In this document: in pieces, positions 1-12,444 of the stretch
Position numbering within the stretch: position 1 is the first letter of the stretch
Layout: the number at the start of each line of letters is the position of its first letter
NCBI GenBank assembly: GCA_028673005.1
Contig: CM054117.1
Location: 33,328,561 to 33,392,560, forward strand
Length of the DNA stretch: 64,000 nt
Direction of reading: 5' to 3'
Source of the DNA: Tanypteryx hageni
Taxonomy: Eukaryota; Arthropoda; Insecta; Odonata; Petaluridae
Position numbers and translations under genes: made by a program
Notes under the pieces: generated by a model
Seen by the model: the letters and a program-made list of their open reading frames with translations, nothing else
Databases searched by the model: none
What the model was told of the DNA's origin: nothing

Positions 1-423
1 CCTACCCATCCTAACAATAACATTAACAAGTGTAAAATTTCCAAAGTCCCCATCACTGTAAAAGGCTGTAGAATCTGTGTAAATCATAACTGTGTATCAT
101 TTAGTCAGAGAAGTGAAGATAAATAAGAAAACAATTGGGACCGTAATAACAGACAGTAGCCTTTTAGGAACTGTATTTTTTAATTTTTCAAAATATAAAA
201 ATAGAGATGCCAATTGCGCTATATCGAAATTGTGCTGAACAAATATGTGCTAAACAAGGCATTCCTGTATATTATCTTACATTCTTTGCTCTTTATAATT
301 AATTTTACAAGAATGAGAATGCTTTATATTTGTATGTAATTTTAGTTACATAAGTAATTATAGTATATTTAACACTAACTTCATAATGCCAATCTAAAGT
401 TCTAAGCATTTTTTTCATTTTAG

Positions 424-530
424 ATCAAAGTTATTGGATTGTTGGAGTTAAATGCTAACAACAATGAAGAAATTCAACGGGAAGCAGCAAATATAAGAAA
501 GTCTCGTTTCTTAAGAGCAATGGCAAGACA
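424..530 (+). CDS. possible internal exon of an unidentified host gene
   Basis: A 107-bp open stretch follows a good 3' splice site (pyrimidine-rich tract ending TTTTAG) and ends in ACA|GTATGT, a good donor. It reads as a charged, helix-like segment (ELNANNNEEIQREA, then RKSRFLRAMAR). It ends in phase 2. I do not recognise the family. It may continue into the possible terminal exon at 941-1037; its upstream exons would lie left of the window. The splice sites and biased composition argue for a real exon, but the call rests on one short segment. Confidence 0.4.
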
Positions 531-940
531 GTATGTAATATAATGAAAAAATAATTTTATATGATTTTGCCTTAATAAAAATTATTTTGAATCACGCCAT
601 CCTTTTTGTAATGATTTTTGATGTGTGATATTTCTGTGTAAATAAAATTAAATGCTCATGCTGTGGTTATTTGAAGGAATATGTTGGAAAAAGGTTACAT
701 CTCCATTTTCGGTCTTTAATAAATTCAGCTGTATAAAATAAATACTGGATATATCTAATATTCCTTGTCCACCATAGCATAATTTTAATAAAACAATATC
801 CAATTTTTGTCTAAAAATTGGTGAAAAATATCAAGTTCTGTCTTTCAACTCATTGAATCCCAATAAATTTAACAGTCTTGGCCTTAAATTTGTAGTAAAA
901 AACTAAATCTAAAGGAAAAAATAACTTTTGCATACCGAAG

Positions 941-1037
941 TGTTATGGGAGCAGGAAGACTATGTGCCATGGAATGGGCACAGAACAACTGGTCTCAAGA
1001 AGTTTTGAAACGCCCAATTTACAGAGGACATTCATAA
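941..1037 (+). CDS. possible terminal exon of the same unidentified gene
   Basis: After a weak acceptor (CCGAAG) the sequence is open in the phase left by the exon ending at 530. It reads through GAGRLCAMEWAQNNW and KRPIYRGHS to a TAA at 1035-1037. The protein-like composition and matching phase support a gene end. The poor polypyrimidine tract and lack of a clear AATAAA nearby weaken it. No function can be assigned. It could instead be the end of a decayed transposon gene. Confidence 0.3.
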
Positions 1038-1439
1038 ATGCAAATTTTTGCATCTATACTTTTTTATGTGTGAATGCAGAACACAATAACATTTGGTTTG
1101 GGTTGATAAAATATATCCCATGAAAGTTTCTTTTGTAATACTGCCTGTAAGGATAATTAAGTTTTAACTGTGAATTCACATCAAGAAAATATATGGAGCT
1201 TTGTTTTGTCCTTCTTGGTTTAATACACAATCGAATATTTACATATGAAGTGCTATCAGAATGTTCCTATATGGCAACACTGTTGTAAGTATGGAGTTCT
1301 ACCTCTAGGTGATGATAGCATATATTGTGTTAGGTCATCAGGCACAAGCCATATCATCTTATCTTGTTTCTGTCTGGAGTTATGCACCTGAGAATAAGGT
1401 TGTTTTTAGTACCAGCTGCGATTTTTGCCAAATCTGCAC
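1038..1439. other. no gene seen
   Basis: AT-rich sequence without a convincing exon, RNA gene or repeat end. It separates the possible exon at 941-1037 from the mariner remnants. Confidence 0.5.
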
Positions 1440-1700
1440 CTCTTCGGCTTGCTGACGAACAGAAGCAAAATCATCGTGTCTCCAGGAGTGGCCCAAACTT
1501 CCTTTCCAATGTCATTACAGGAGATGAAACTTGAGTTTGCAGGTATGATCTGGAAATGAAGCAGCAATAATCTTAACAATGGAAAAGCCCACTCCCAGAG
1601 GTCAGACAGGTTCGATCAAATGTGAAGAGTATGTTGATTGCTTTTTTTGACATTGAGAGAATCATGCATCAGGAATTTGTTCCACAGGGCCAAGTGCCGT
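1440..1700 (+). pseudogene. mariner-type transposase fragment (relic A)
   Basis: Broken frames read mariner transposase segments in the usual order: NHRVS, VITGDET, then QWKSP and RSNVKSMLIAFFDI, ending near EFVPQGQ. These are the centre of a Tc1/mariner catalytic domain (GDET carries the first catalytic Asp). Stops and frameshifts are frequent, and neither end of the element is obvious. It is older and shorter than relic B downstream, with which it shares the family. Confidence 0.7.
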
Positions 1701-2188
1701 TGATATTAAAGTAACTTCAGAAAGTAGAAGTAATATTTCTCACTGACTTCTAAGTGCAGCCATACAAAATAGGCAAACTAAATTATTCATTATAGAGAGA
1801 ATTGTCAAACATACCAACTTTGTGTGGAACCCTAGTTGAAGAATACAGCCCTCCCATTACTTAGATTCTATCGTAAGTGGAAGATAGTGTGGACAATGTG
1901 AGAATAGTATGACTTATGGATACAACATTTTTTTCATTAAAATGTTCACCATAGTGGTGTCTGTTAAGTATCAATAAAATATTTTGGGTCATTGTTGTAA
2001 AATTACAGAATTTTGTGTGTCTCCCAAACTAATTTGATTTTGAAACCCATGAGTTAGAATCAGAAGATAAAGTAAACTAGTGAGGGAAGAATTGCAGAGC
2101 AAATTACATATGGCACTTTTTTTCTTGTTATGGGGTTATAATGTCAATATAAGATTACATATTTGGTTGAGATTGATGACCTTGTAAT

Positions 2189-3260
2189 ATACAAGGTGTG
2201 ATCAAAGATTTTCCGGACTTGCTGCAAGATGACACTATTGTAGTTAGTACAAAACTCATCCACTAGGTGGTGGTAGAATCTGCTGAGTCATTTGCTGTTA
2301 ATTTCGAAGTTCTAGCATGTGTCATTGAGAAGTAATGCCTTGTGAAGTGTAACTGTGTGTTGTGCTTTTTGCAATTTTTGCTCCATCAAAAAACGGCAGA
2401 CTTCAAAGAACAGTGCGTGTGCATCAAGTTCTGCTTCAAACTAGGCAAAACCTACAGAAACCTTCGACATGGTAAAACTTGCTTTTGGAGAGGAAATAAT
2501 GAGCAGAACTCGAGCATTTGATTTGTTTTCAAAGTTAAAAAGTGGAGTGGCATCTGTCGAGGATGCTGAACATTCAGGATGTCTGTCTTTGAGCAAAAAT
2601 GATGGAAATGTAGCACGAATCAAGGAAAAAGGGCGCATCACTATCCATGAGTTGGCTAACAAGTTGGGAATCTCACTTGGATCATGCCAAAGCATTTTGA
2701 CACAAGATCTGAACATATGATGGATTGGCGCAAAATTTGTACCTTGCTTGCTGAGTGACAAGTGGAAGCAGAATCATATCAGTGTGTGCCACAACCTTCA
2801 GGAAAAACTTCAAAGAGACCTGCAATTCCTTTTGAAGGTCATCACAGGTGACAAAACATGGGTTTATGGCTTCGACCCAAAAACGAAGCAACAGTCTTTT
2901 CAGTGGAAGAGTCCATCATCTCCATGCCCAAAGAAGGCCAGACAAGCACATGCTGATTGTTTTTTTTTTTACATTCATGGAATTGTGCGTCATTAATTCA
3001 TTCCACAGGTACAAACTGTGAACCAAAATTTCTACACACATGTTCTATGGCATCTACGGGAAGATGTGCAGCAAAAATGACCCAAGAAGTGGCGTACTGA
3101 AGAATGGTTTCTCCACCACGACAATGCTCCTGCTCACTCTGCTTTGTCTCTGCAGGAATTTCTGACCAACAATAGCATGACATCCTCCTTACTCCCCAGA
3201 TCTAGCACCCTGTGACTTTTTAACCTACTTTCCAGAATGGAAATAGGCTTACAATATTGT
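2189..3260 (+). pseudogene. mariner element with broken transposase (relic B)
   Basis: The relic starts with a terminal-repeat-like ACAAGGTGTGATCAAAGATT at about 2189. The transposase follows in pieces: an N-terminal helix-turn-helix part (2469-2720; FGEEIMSRTRAFDLF, RITIHELANKLGIS), the catalytic segment with VITGDKTWVYG (2748-2996; the usual Glu of GDET is Lys here), HHDNAPAH (about 3115) and a final SPDLAPCDF (about 3195). All parts are in order but need several frame changes, so it is inactive. The 3' terminal repeat was not recognised and is probably truncated near 3260. In SETMAR-like mariners this protein cuts and pastes at TA sites. Confidence 0.85.
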
Positions 3261-4857
3261 CGTTGAGTCTGTCTGTCCATACCCCCCTATTAACTTTTGA
3301 ACCAATAGACCGATTTTCATGAAACTTGTTGGAAATCTCTTGCTACATGGGCCAAGCTCCCAAGGATAGTTTTTGTTGCGACAATTGAAGTCCCGGGTTT
3401 GATTCCAGGAACTATCTCAAGTCACTCTATGTCGTGTTCTGTAGCGAAAAAAGACACACCACTCAATGACAGTTTAAATGAGCCACATGTGGCTTACAAG
3501 CGGCGGTTTGGCCATCCCTGGTCTATAAATCCCCTATAAAAGCTTATAACAATGCTATGTAAGAATATGTTTCCTATTTAAAAGCAGTGGATCGTTGAAA
3601 TGACAGTTTTATTTCCCATTGTTAAAAATAGGGAAAATTCTCCTCTGTATTGAATTAAAACCAATTGTTTGCTCTTAATCGACATGGATTTTAATTCTAT
3701 TTTCAAAAAATATAAACCTCAGCCTTTCAGCTACAGAACTGTTCATGTCCCGAGCTCCTATCTTAATTTTAATTAATTTAAAAATGCAAATTTATAATGC
3801 CCTGCATTGATGTCATACTTTTCTTGAAACAAAGGGGTTGGAAAAAGACAGATTACTTCTCAGCAGCTCACCACAGATCCACTAAATTTGTACCATATGT
3901 AACCCTCGTGTAGACAGGGCATGTGTGACGTGTGCCACTGCACTTGGGCATAGGCTTCCGAGGGACAGCCTTCAGGTTGCTACTAGATGTATCTCACTTA
4001 TAAAGGTGTTTAATTTTGTGTTGTAAATCTAAATAATATTCCATAAACTGTATCAGGCATGTATGGGATTATGCATAAACCGCACACGTGTAAATCGAGA
4101 GATATCTGTATTTCGTTAAGCTAGAAGTAGGGAGCGGCCAAATTTTCCTTCGCACACCCCCATAAAAACCATAGGAGCGACACTGCATGTAGACCACCCT
4201 ATCCTGAAAATTTGATCTCAAGTTGCAGGATTCTAGAGATATTCTCCGAACAGATGGACAGACAAACCGAATACATAAGCGATTTTTTTTTTCAAAAAAG
4301 CACCCATTGAAGCTGGATAAACGAGCTGATTCTTCAAGGGATCAAAGTATGCACAGGGTGCCCAGGAAGTTCCTTTATGCATGGTTGTAAAGATTGAGTG
4401 GCAGAATTAAAAGATGATGCTCTATTTAGAACAAACTCAGGTCACTTATTTTCACCCTGAAAAAAGTGAGAATTCAGAAAATGCACACCAAATCGCAATT
4501 GAAGCTTGTTACACGAAGGGGTAAAGGTACTTAATGGGACATACGTTCTCATAGTCTTGATAATTAAAAATAATTTTGACGACTGAATAAACCACAAACA
4601 TAGCGATAAATATAAAATGTCATTACAATTTAAAAAATAAATGTAACATTCAATTTTGAAACTCTACCTTAAAACCTGTAGGTAAAGGTACTTATGGACA
4701 CCAATGCTAGAGTAAGTGACTTGGGGCCCTGGCGCACAATTTTTTGCATTCCTCCCCATGCTCACACATCAGTAACTACTAGGGTCTGTGGTCTCAACTG
4801 ATCACGGAGCCCTGACATCACTGCATTCCAGTTAATCCAGCTTTGCTGACACCCAGT
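3261..4857. other. intergenic or repeat-derived sequence, no gene seen
   Basis: No coding region is supported. The stretch 3265-3350 (CTGTCTGTCCATAC followed by a GATTTTCATGAAA segment) resembles short segments near 53005 and 4240, so it is probably part of a dispersed, uncharacterised repeat. Confidence 0.45.
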
Positions 4858-4858
4858 A

Positions 4859-5143
4859 ATTCAAGAACAAGGACTTAAAAAATACTTGTTTCGGTATCTC
4901 CAATAGCCACAACAAGGTTGTAAAAACCAGATGAAAATGTATTCTAAAGGAAGTTCTTTTAGACTATTTTCAGTGAATTACCACTGATGAAGTTCTTTTA
5001 GAATCTATTTGCAGTGAATTACCACTGAAGATGGCTGCTTTGTAGCTGAAATGCTCATCTGGTATTTATAAACTTGTTGTGGCTATTGGAGATACACGAG
5101 ATAAGTATTTTTTAAATGCTTGTTCTTGAATTTTTTCAGCCTT
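4859..5143. repeat. fold-back inverted repeat
   Basis: The left arm (about 4859-4935) and right arm (about 5060-5143) are inverted copies. TTCAAGAACAAG pairs with CTTGTTCTTGAA, and the segment around ATCTCCAATAGCCACAACAAG recurs inverted as CTTGTTGTGGCTATTGGAGAT. Between them are two near-identical direct copies containing AGTTCTTTTAGA...CAGTGAATTACCACTGA. The CACTGAAGATG motif next to the right arm is typical of terminal regions of Penelope-like elements, but no coding sequence is left to prove it. Confidence 0.7.
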
Positions 5144-5294
5144 AAGAGGAGCTCGATAATTCCCTGTTTGGACACTCAGTAAGATTAAATAGTGCCTAGT
5201 GGGTAGCTAAACTAGGGCAAGAAATCGGGGATTGTGATACTTAACAAATACTCCACGAGATAGTTTGTTTATAGCTTGCGGGCTCTAAGGTGGC

Positions 5295-5510
5295 AGCCAG
5301 AGATGTGCGAGAGGGGAAGGGAAGGAATGGGAAGGAGAAACTTTAAGGGGGAGCCGATGTCAGAGCCTATGCGCAGTAACACAATTTTGGTTCACATGAG
5401 TCCAAGTTTGCGCATCAGATGCCCACACTTAAACTCCACCTCACCTATAGGTGGTCCCGCCTCGAGGATGGACTCGTCCTACCATAAATGTGCCTACTGC
5501 GAAGTTAGAG
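5295..5510. repeat. dispersed GC-richer repeat
   Basis: This block is related to 24640-24740 (GGGAAGG...GTCA.AG.CTATG.GCAGTAAC) and, in its right part, to 25345-25400 (CTCGAGGATG.ACTCGTC). It is richer in G and C than its surroundings. An open frame of 80 codons through it lacks any recognisable domain and is not called as a gene. Confidence 0.5.
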
Positions 5511-5804
5511 CATTTTAGCTATACACACTTTTGCTATAATAGAGGATGTTGCAAAAATAAGACTGCAAATTATTCGGCCACTGATTGACACAATTCGATA
5601 TCAACTTTCTTCCTCATATAATGAATGAAATGATACTAGAAAGAACCTATTTTGTTAACATTTTCTGTTGCTCCAAAGTCTGTGAATTACTATTTTAAAT
5701 GTATTTACCCTATGCTGGGTGTACAGTAAACCCTCGTTAACACAAACTCCAAGGTAAAATCAAATCATGCATTCATGTTAACTGAGTTTGTAATATAGTT
5801 AATG

Positions 5805-5812
5805 GTTTCAGG
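5805..5812 (+). repeat. 8-bp target duplication (left)
   Basis: GTTTCAGG, identical to 7477-7484, flanks the hAT relic. An 8-bp duplication is the hallmark of hAT insertion. Confidence 0.85.
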
Positions 5813-7476
5813 CAGTGCCGGCTTAAGGCGGGTGCGAAGGGTACAAGGCACCCAGCGCAAAACCGGGGAAGCAAGACTCAAAAAATATATTTTTAAACTT
5901 TTAATTGACATCCGAATTAAAATACAAATAAAAATTGTAGAGAGGTTATTGTTAGAGAGAAAGAAAAGAACAATAATATACTTTTACAATGTTCCCTTCC
6001 ATTTATTATTTACATTCGTATGATTCTCCTTTGCTCCGTTCAGAAGATCATTTCCGTTGTTGCCATAGTGGCTGAAATCAAACATCTAACCTTTGCAAAT
6101 AGTCGGTCATTATGCAATTTAATTCTCCTTTGTTGTGATACCAGAGTATGAAATTTACGTTAATGTTTACTTTCCTCAATACCGACAGAAATAAAATAAC
6201 GCAATGTATAAATATATTTCAAATAGGAATACAGCAAAACCTCTCATTAAGAAAATTCATGGAACCAATTTTTTCATCTATTCGTTTTTCAGAAGTTCGT
6301 TGACCGAAGGTTAATGGGTGTTGCACAAATTCAGAAATGATTGATCGATTATACAGAAGTAACAGGGTTATCCGAATGAAGGCAAATGCAATTATTATGC
6401 AGAAATCGCATAATCTAACCAAATCAAATCCTCCACTAAAATGCGTCAATTATACCTTTTCTTAAAGAAATATTACTTAAGAATTGACACACTACCCCGT
6501 TTGTGGGAATTTCGATCTACACTTCATTATCTTACATTTTTTCACTAAAATTGTTACCAATGCTCCAACTCCATCTCTGACAAAATATCTCCCATACATG
6601 AAAAAAATGCACATGAACCACCTCTAATAATGACATATACATCATTGCTGCGATCTATGTATTGTGATGCCTACCATTAAATTTGGTGAATCCTTTCTCA
6701 GCAGTAAATTTCCTGTTAACTGTATCAGGAGAATAAATTAATTTTAAACAATATCTTTTTAAAATAATTTTTATTTAAAAAAATACTCAACACGTTTTTA
6801 AAAAAAGAATCGATCTTTCTTGGTTATAAAGTTTCTTTGAACTCCAGCACAACAACAGCTAAAGTTAGTGTCACTACATATCACGAGCAATTGAATTTGT
6901 ATGTTTCTCTTGCAAGAAAACCGTTGTCACACCTTCGACCTCCGGAACTGCATGGCTTACACTTTTTCGAAAATACCGGAAATACATCATTACGTATTGA
7001 TTGAATTGTTGACAGCTCGGGTCTCATTGCCCAACTGTATTTTCAATCCTTATCCATGCATAACAGAAAAAAATTCTTTAGCGAGCAAAATTTTGTTTTA
7101 AAGATGTTAATACTATTAACTTCACCTGCTACTGTGGCAAAAGGTCATTTTCAAAATTAAAGTTAATAAAAACATTTGTGCTCCACAATGGGACAAAAAA
7201 GACTGAATGAACTTGCAATAATTAGTATAGAGAATTAAACAGCAAAAAAATTAATAGAAAATTTTGCCAGGTTAAAACCTCGAAAAGTTCTATTTTCTAA
7301 ATTTTAGTTTTGTAAAATAATTGTATTTATAATGTACAATGGTTGTTATCTGCCATTTGAATTTGCAAATAGTATTTCAAATTTTCTAATGAAAAATATT
7401 TAAAATATTGAATTTTGAAAAAAGGCGCAAAATTTTTTTCCTGCACACTCCACATTTTTAGCTTGGGCCAGCACTG
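5813..7476 (+). mobile_element. hAT-family DNA transposon relic
   Basis: The termini are imperfect inverted repeats, CAGTGCCGGCTTAAG at the left and CTTGGGCCAGCACTG at the right, flanked by perfect 8-bp duplications. Near the right end (7120-7290) broken frames recover the hAT C-terminal dimerisation pattern: SPATVA, a RSFSKLKLIKTF segment, QKRLNELAIISIE and ENFARLKPRK. An open stretch at 6901-7101 is another surviving piece. The element is much shorter than an autonomous hAT and carries many stops, so it is internally deleted and dead. The perfect duplication shows that the ends have not been truncated. Confidence 0.85.
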
Positions 7477-7484
7477 GTTTCAGG
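7477..7484 (+). repeat. 8-bp target duplication (right)
   Basis: GTTTCAGG, matching 5805-5812. Confidence 0.85.
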
Positions 7485-8544
7485 CATCACTTTGTGGAAT
7501 TTCTTCATATTGCAGAAATAAAGAGACTTATTTGGTAATTCCACACAAACTTTTATTTATATTAGACCTAGGTTTCATTGCAATGTAGAATCATAAGGTG
7601 AAGTAAACTCATAGCCAGTAGCAATTTATAGTAATAGGTACAATGAGTGGGTGGAGGAGGATGTGACTGGACGTTATGCTGAATGGATGATATAGTGAAT
7701 AATGTAAATTCCGATTGTGTGTTCTCTCTCCCTATCACTGCAAAATCCACTTTTGGGCATATACGGCCGATAGCTTTTCCGAAAATCGCGATTAAATATT
7801 GCAATTTCTTGTCAACTAGTACAAATTGAATAATACATGCCTAATTAATCAAGCAATTGTTGGCAGTGAGCATATCATGAGTGCGTCTCTAAACGAGAGG
7901 GCATGAGTTCGATTCTCTTTTGGCTAGCTTTTCTTTTCTTTCATTCCTCCTTTTACAAATCATTTTTCGTATTTCGCATTAAAATTTGACTGGGCAGCCA
8001 CGTTCATATTTTTATTTTTTTTCTATGTTGTTAGGTGGTAGTCCGGATTTTTTTCTTAAGTCATTCAATGCACGATTGTCTCAACAAAGTTTAGAATATT
8101 AAATCGCAAATTCTTCTTTGATCTTGGCACACGCTACATCCTATATTGATGCTTATGACATGGAAATGATCCCTGAAATTATTTTTGTGAAGACTTCTTT
8201 GGAATACTTAAAATATACCCATTGGGCAGAGGTATATCAGGCAAAGGATCATTGAAAGTAATATATAATATAAGAATTTGAACTGGTGAGAAGTTTGTTA
8301 AAAGTACAGTAATATAAATAAATAAAAATATTTCTTTTATGAATCCCTCAGAAATTCGATTGATTGATTAAAAACATCAATAATCGACAAATGCCAATCA
8401 TCATTGGGACCAATGATGGGGACAGCTAGAAGGGAAACTTTCATTTGCTTATGCATCCACAGGTAACGGTACTTTCATTTTATGTTTCATTCCCATAATA
8501 CGATCATACATCTCACGACCAATGGCGATAGCATGATCAGAAAT
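7485..8544. other. no gene; weak tRNA-derived SINE trace
   Basis: No exon is visible. At 7860-7925 a segment containing GAGTTCGATTCT, close to an RNA polymerase III B box, with an upstream A-box-like stretch, suggests a decayed tRNA-derived SINE on the plus strand. At 7535-7560 the motif GACCTAGGTTTCATTGCA, also found at 50285, 13965 and 16160, looks like a Penelope-type terminal fragment. Confidence 0.35.
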
Positions 8545-9640
8545 CTCCTGGCCAAAATTACCTGTCTAAACCTCTACCAATTTTCTCTGGCATTCTACAG
8601 GGTTCTATTGCAGGACCGATTTTGTTCTTAATCTTTATTAATGACCTGCCTGTTTGGGCTCTGGAGTTTTATCCCACTTAGTTCTGTATGCGGATGATTT
8701 CAGTGTACTTTTAAATAGCCTAAACCCTTCCTTGCTATCAAAATCAGCTAGTTATACCCTCTTTAAAATGAATGAATAGTGTAAACTAAATGATTTAAAA
8801 CTGAATAGCAGTAAAACATTGTGTTTCTCCTCTTCTAGACACACCTATGACATATCTCTCTATCTATTTATCCTAATCCTGCCCCTGCAACAGAATTTAA
8901 ATTTCTTGTTATATTTGTTGACCCTAATCTCAACTGGAACTCCCGCATTGATCACCTTTCAAAAAACACTTAATTCTATTATTTATCTTGCCTCTGCCTT
9001 GAAGAATAGTGTTAGTTTTTCAAGTTTTGCTTATGTTTTATTATGCTCACTTTTATTCTGTAGTAAAGTATAATATTATCCTCTGGGGTTCCTCTCCCCG
9101 TCTGAAGGAAATCTTAATCATTCAAAAAAAATTACTTAGAATCATCACTGGCAGGAGCTATTATGCTAGATGTCGGCCATTATTTAAGGAAATATTCTCA
9201 CCGTTCCATCAATATACATTTTCTGCACGGTTTTATTGACCAAGAAAAATATTGGTAAAATGGAGAAAAATAGCATGGTCCACAGTTACTCGACCAGATC
9301 AGTTGATGATCTACATTTACACCTGAACTCTAGCAAAATTATTCGCAGAAGCCCCAAAGCAATGGGTATAAATTTGTATAATAAATTGCCTAAAAATCTT
9401 AAGAGTATTGAATGTCTTAATTTTTTGAAAAAGAAATTATTTCTTTACCTTTTTGGTAAATGTGTATATAGTGTTTATGAGTTTTTAAATAATGCATAAT
9501 TGATTTTTGTCTCTATTTGTTTGATTTTTTTGTGTAACTTATGCTAGTATTTTTGTAAGGATATTTATATTTATGCACGTCTTATATCTGCCTATGGAAT
9601 GATCTTTGGACAAATAAAAAAATTTATGATACGTATTAAA
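8545..9640 (+). pseudogene. non-LTR retrotransposon 3' part, degenerate reverse transcriptase
   Basis: At 8570-8680 broken frames give the reverse transcriptase block around the GIQQGSIAGPILFLIFINDLP pattern, followed by a decayed active-site region. At 9236-9499 an 87-codon open stretch matches the C-terminal tail of Jockey/CR1-like elements: STRSVDDLHLHLN, a GINLYNKLPKNLK segment, FLKKKLFLYL, then VYSVYEFL. The sequence ends in an AT-rich 3' tail near 9640. The 5' part is missing, as is normal for such insertions, and the frame is broken in several places. Confidence 0.8.
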
Positions 9641-10309
9641 AATGACGAAACTAATTGAACTGTTCAAAGAATCGATCCCGAGAGTAATTTGCAAAAAATA
9701 GTTTAGCTGTTATCACAAATCATGACCTATATAATACAAAATCGCGACGCGGTAAATTTTCCGCCTAGCCAAAGGACCAACCTTAAAGTATCTTTTTTGA
9801 CGTTAAAAAGGTGATATATGGTCTTTTAAAAGCTGCGATATAAATAAATAACTGTCGAATAAAACTGTTTAATGTCAAGAAGGAATTTAACAATAATAAA
9901 AGGCTACTTCTATCTCTTTGTGGCTCCCTCTGTCACGCTATAAAAATGCAAATAACTCGATAATAGAACGAGATTCATTTTTTTATAATTGGCAGGAATG
10001 ATCGATTCACACATTGTAAGATGATGAACAAGAGAAATCTCGAAAAAAGTCGTAGTTTAAGCTCCAAGGTAGACATTTCCATTTCCCACATGATAACACG
10101 TAAAAATCGACTTTTTCACTTGCAGGCTTTTATTCTTTTTAGATCTAAATTAGAAAGATCTTCGGATCTAGCCCATTTTAAAGAAAAAACTATGAAGTTC
10201 CTTATTCTGTTCATCTATTCCCGCCTAAAGATCGAAATTCCTCGTTATAATAATAATAAAATAGATTTCTCCAATTACATGTGTTATAATAATAGATATA
10301 GAACAAGCA
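9641..10309. other. no gene seen
   Basis: AT-rich sequence. A 113-codon open stretch at 10021-10362 overlaps the tRNA-like repeat at its end and shows no domain, so it is treated as chance. Confidence 0.45.
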
Positions 10310-10385
10310 CGTCTCAGCAGGATTCGAACCCACGAACTTTGCATTGGGAGCTAGACACCTAACCACTCCTCTACTAAGGCCGGCA
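10310..10385 (-). repeat. tRNA-derived SINE head (minus strand)
   Basis: Read on the minus strand, this contains a good B box (GGGTTCGAATCC) and an A-box-like TAGTAGAGGAGTGGTTAGG about 45 bp before it. The would-be acceptor stem (GCCGGCC against the 3' side) does not pair, so it is a SINE head or tRNA pseudogene rather than a functional tRNA. Confidence 0.55.
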
Positions 10386-12287
10386 AGCTTTTAATTCACA
10401 TATTTTGGGGAAATCTTGCCATTTTAACGGGATGTTGAAATGCCAGCCCATTATATTGTCAAACCTCGAAATCCTATTGTTATTTTAATCCTTATAGGTT
10501 AAAGCGTGCTTTGAATTCTCTTACAATTAGTACGAGAAAGAGGAGAGAGAAATTCTTTCCATAGCAACCAATGTAAACAACATTCGTTGCGTTATTTACG
10601 AGGAGTAATTTGAATGTAGAATATTAATCGTTCGCATATAAAAATTAGGTACTTAGAATCGTCGTAGGAGTTCGAAATTTGAAACAACGAACGCCTAAAA
10701 GAACGAAAGTTTGTTTTCTTGCCATCCAAAGAAAGTCAAGGCATATTTGTTCATTTTTCATTTCACAAAAACCTTTCGTTGAATTTCAACGGGCATCTCC
10801 CTAGTGGTTTATATAATTCAATAATTAGGAATGGTTACCATAACTATTACGAAAAGCACCATATTGCAATAACCTAAGCGTTTCCTTGAAGACATTTGCG
10901 TGTTTGCGTTAGATAAAGACTATAATAAGCCATCCCAACAATTCATGAATTGATAAAGAATATTTGACAAATATATTTGTTTGTTCAGCATCACTATTCA
11001 TTATATACTTTGTCCTTATAATTATCAAAACTAATAAATTTCCAAAATATTACTCATTTATGTAACGGTGAATAAATAATTACTAAAAGGACTCATTCTA
11101 AAATTTTCACTAATTTGTCATATCCTGCCGTCAAGGCCTCCCACACGGAAACAAGCTCGAGTGCTGATACAGGAAGTAAATAATTGAACAATTAGAAGTG
11201 TTTAAATATATTACTCTTCCATTTCCTCATAAATTAAAGTTTATTTTATCCTGGCAAAAATTAATGTTACTAGAAGAACCAAAACATATTCTTAAGATAA
11301 AAAAATTGGGGAACTATTTTGCTGTCAAATTTGTCGCGGAACGGTTTTCGTGATAAGACAGTATTTGCACATAATGGTGGATAGCTTTCTGCAAGTGTCG
11401 ATATCTAAGGTGTTTAAAATTGGTGACAACTCTTGTTGAACGTAATTATTGCCTTGGATGGTGACATTTTAAAGGATAAAAGATCTCAAATTCTTCGGTA
11501 CGTGCAGTTGCTTGTGTATTGCTTCGAGTAAGCTATGCAACAGTTAAGATAATTCTCCACTTCTCTGGTAATAGTCCTTATAGTTTATTTATTTTTAAAT
11601 TCGCTGCTTTATGAATTTTGTGTATTTTAATTATTTCTGTGTGCAATATGTGCCGTTTTGTACTAATTGTTAGTACCATATTAGAAATAGTACAATCCTA
11701 ACATGTCTTTGTTGATATTTGTGTTTGTGACAATCATCTGTGAGCAGCTTTATGAATAACCACTATCATATGTAATATATAAGGTAAGATTTAGCCTATT
11801 GGATACATTATGTATCATTTCTAATAATTTTTGTTCAAATATATCAAGTAAGTGGTGAAATTTTATTACGTAGTTACAATTCTGTAATATTGTTTGAGAC
11901 ACGTAGATACGGAGGAATAATGAAAATAGGTGCATCAGTTTAACAGTAATTTTAATGTTAACAACCAATATTTAATATTTTAGAAAATAGTTGCGCTGAC
12001 AATGCTTCAGTAATTTATCATGGCGTTAATTTTATTGTTTAGTAGTTGACTAAAATATTTATATAATTCGAAAATGTGTCGTTCATTGGTTTTCCAGTTT
12101 AAAAAATTTAGCAATTGATGTAGTTCCGTAATAAAATAAATATACTTTTACAGTAGTTATTGTTATAATGCCGTACTATCGTGTTCGAAGAAACGTTGTA
12201 TTTGAGTATTGGTATGAAATTAATTTCTTTAGTTGAACGAATTAGGTAAAAGTTTAATTGGATTGTACACATATTATTTATTTTCAG
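10386..12287. other. 5' flank of the EGF/RING-CH gene, no exon identified
   Basis: The exon at 12288 is preceded by a splice acceptor, so at least one upstream exon must exist here or beyond. I could not identify it. The segment 10480-10760 is slightly less AT-rich and could hold a promoter, but no clear element was found. Confidence 0.35.
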
Positions 12288-12444
12288 AGAATCCATGACT
12301 AAGAGCATGGAGCAGTTGATGAAGCTATCGACTCAAAATCCCTTGTCATTATTGATGAAGTACGGAATAATGGGATGGAATGGGACTTGTGCAGAAAATT
12401 GCTCAGGCCACGGTGAATGTCACAATGGCACTTGTTTATGCGAG
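12288..12444 (+). CDS. exon encoding the first part of the EGF-like domain
   Basis: Acceptor TTTTCAG, donor GAG|GTGAAT. It reads [16 protein letters not shown], five of the six EGF cysteines counting the following LC. The sixth, in a DGEEC segment, is the start of the exon at 19899, which proves the join over a 7.4 kb intron. ATG 12295 is the first Met after the acceptor. It would leave the protein without a signal peptide, so it is more likely internal. Confidence 0.85.

Noticed and set aside
5276..5518. 80-codon frame in GC-richer DNA
   Set aside because: The block is a dispersed repeat (related to 24640 and 25345) and the frame has no recognisable domain.
10310..10385. functional tRNA gene on the minus strand
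   Set aside because: Although A and B boxes are visible, the acceptor stem does not pair and no clean cloverleaf forms.
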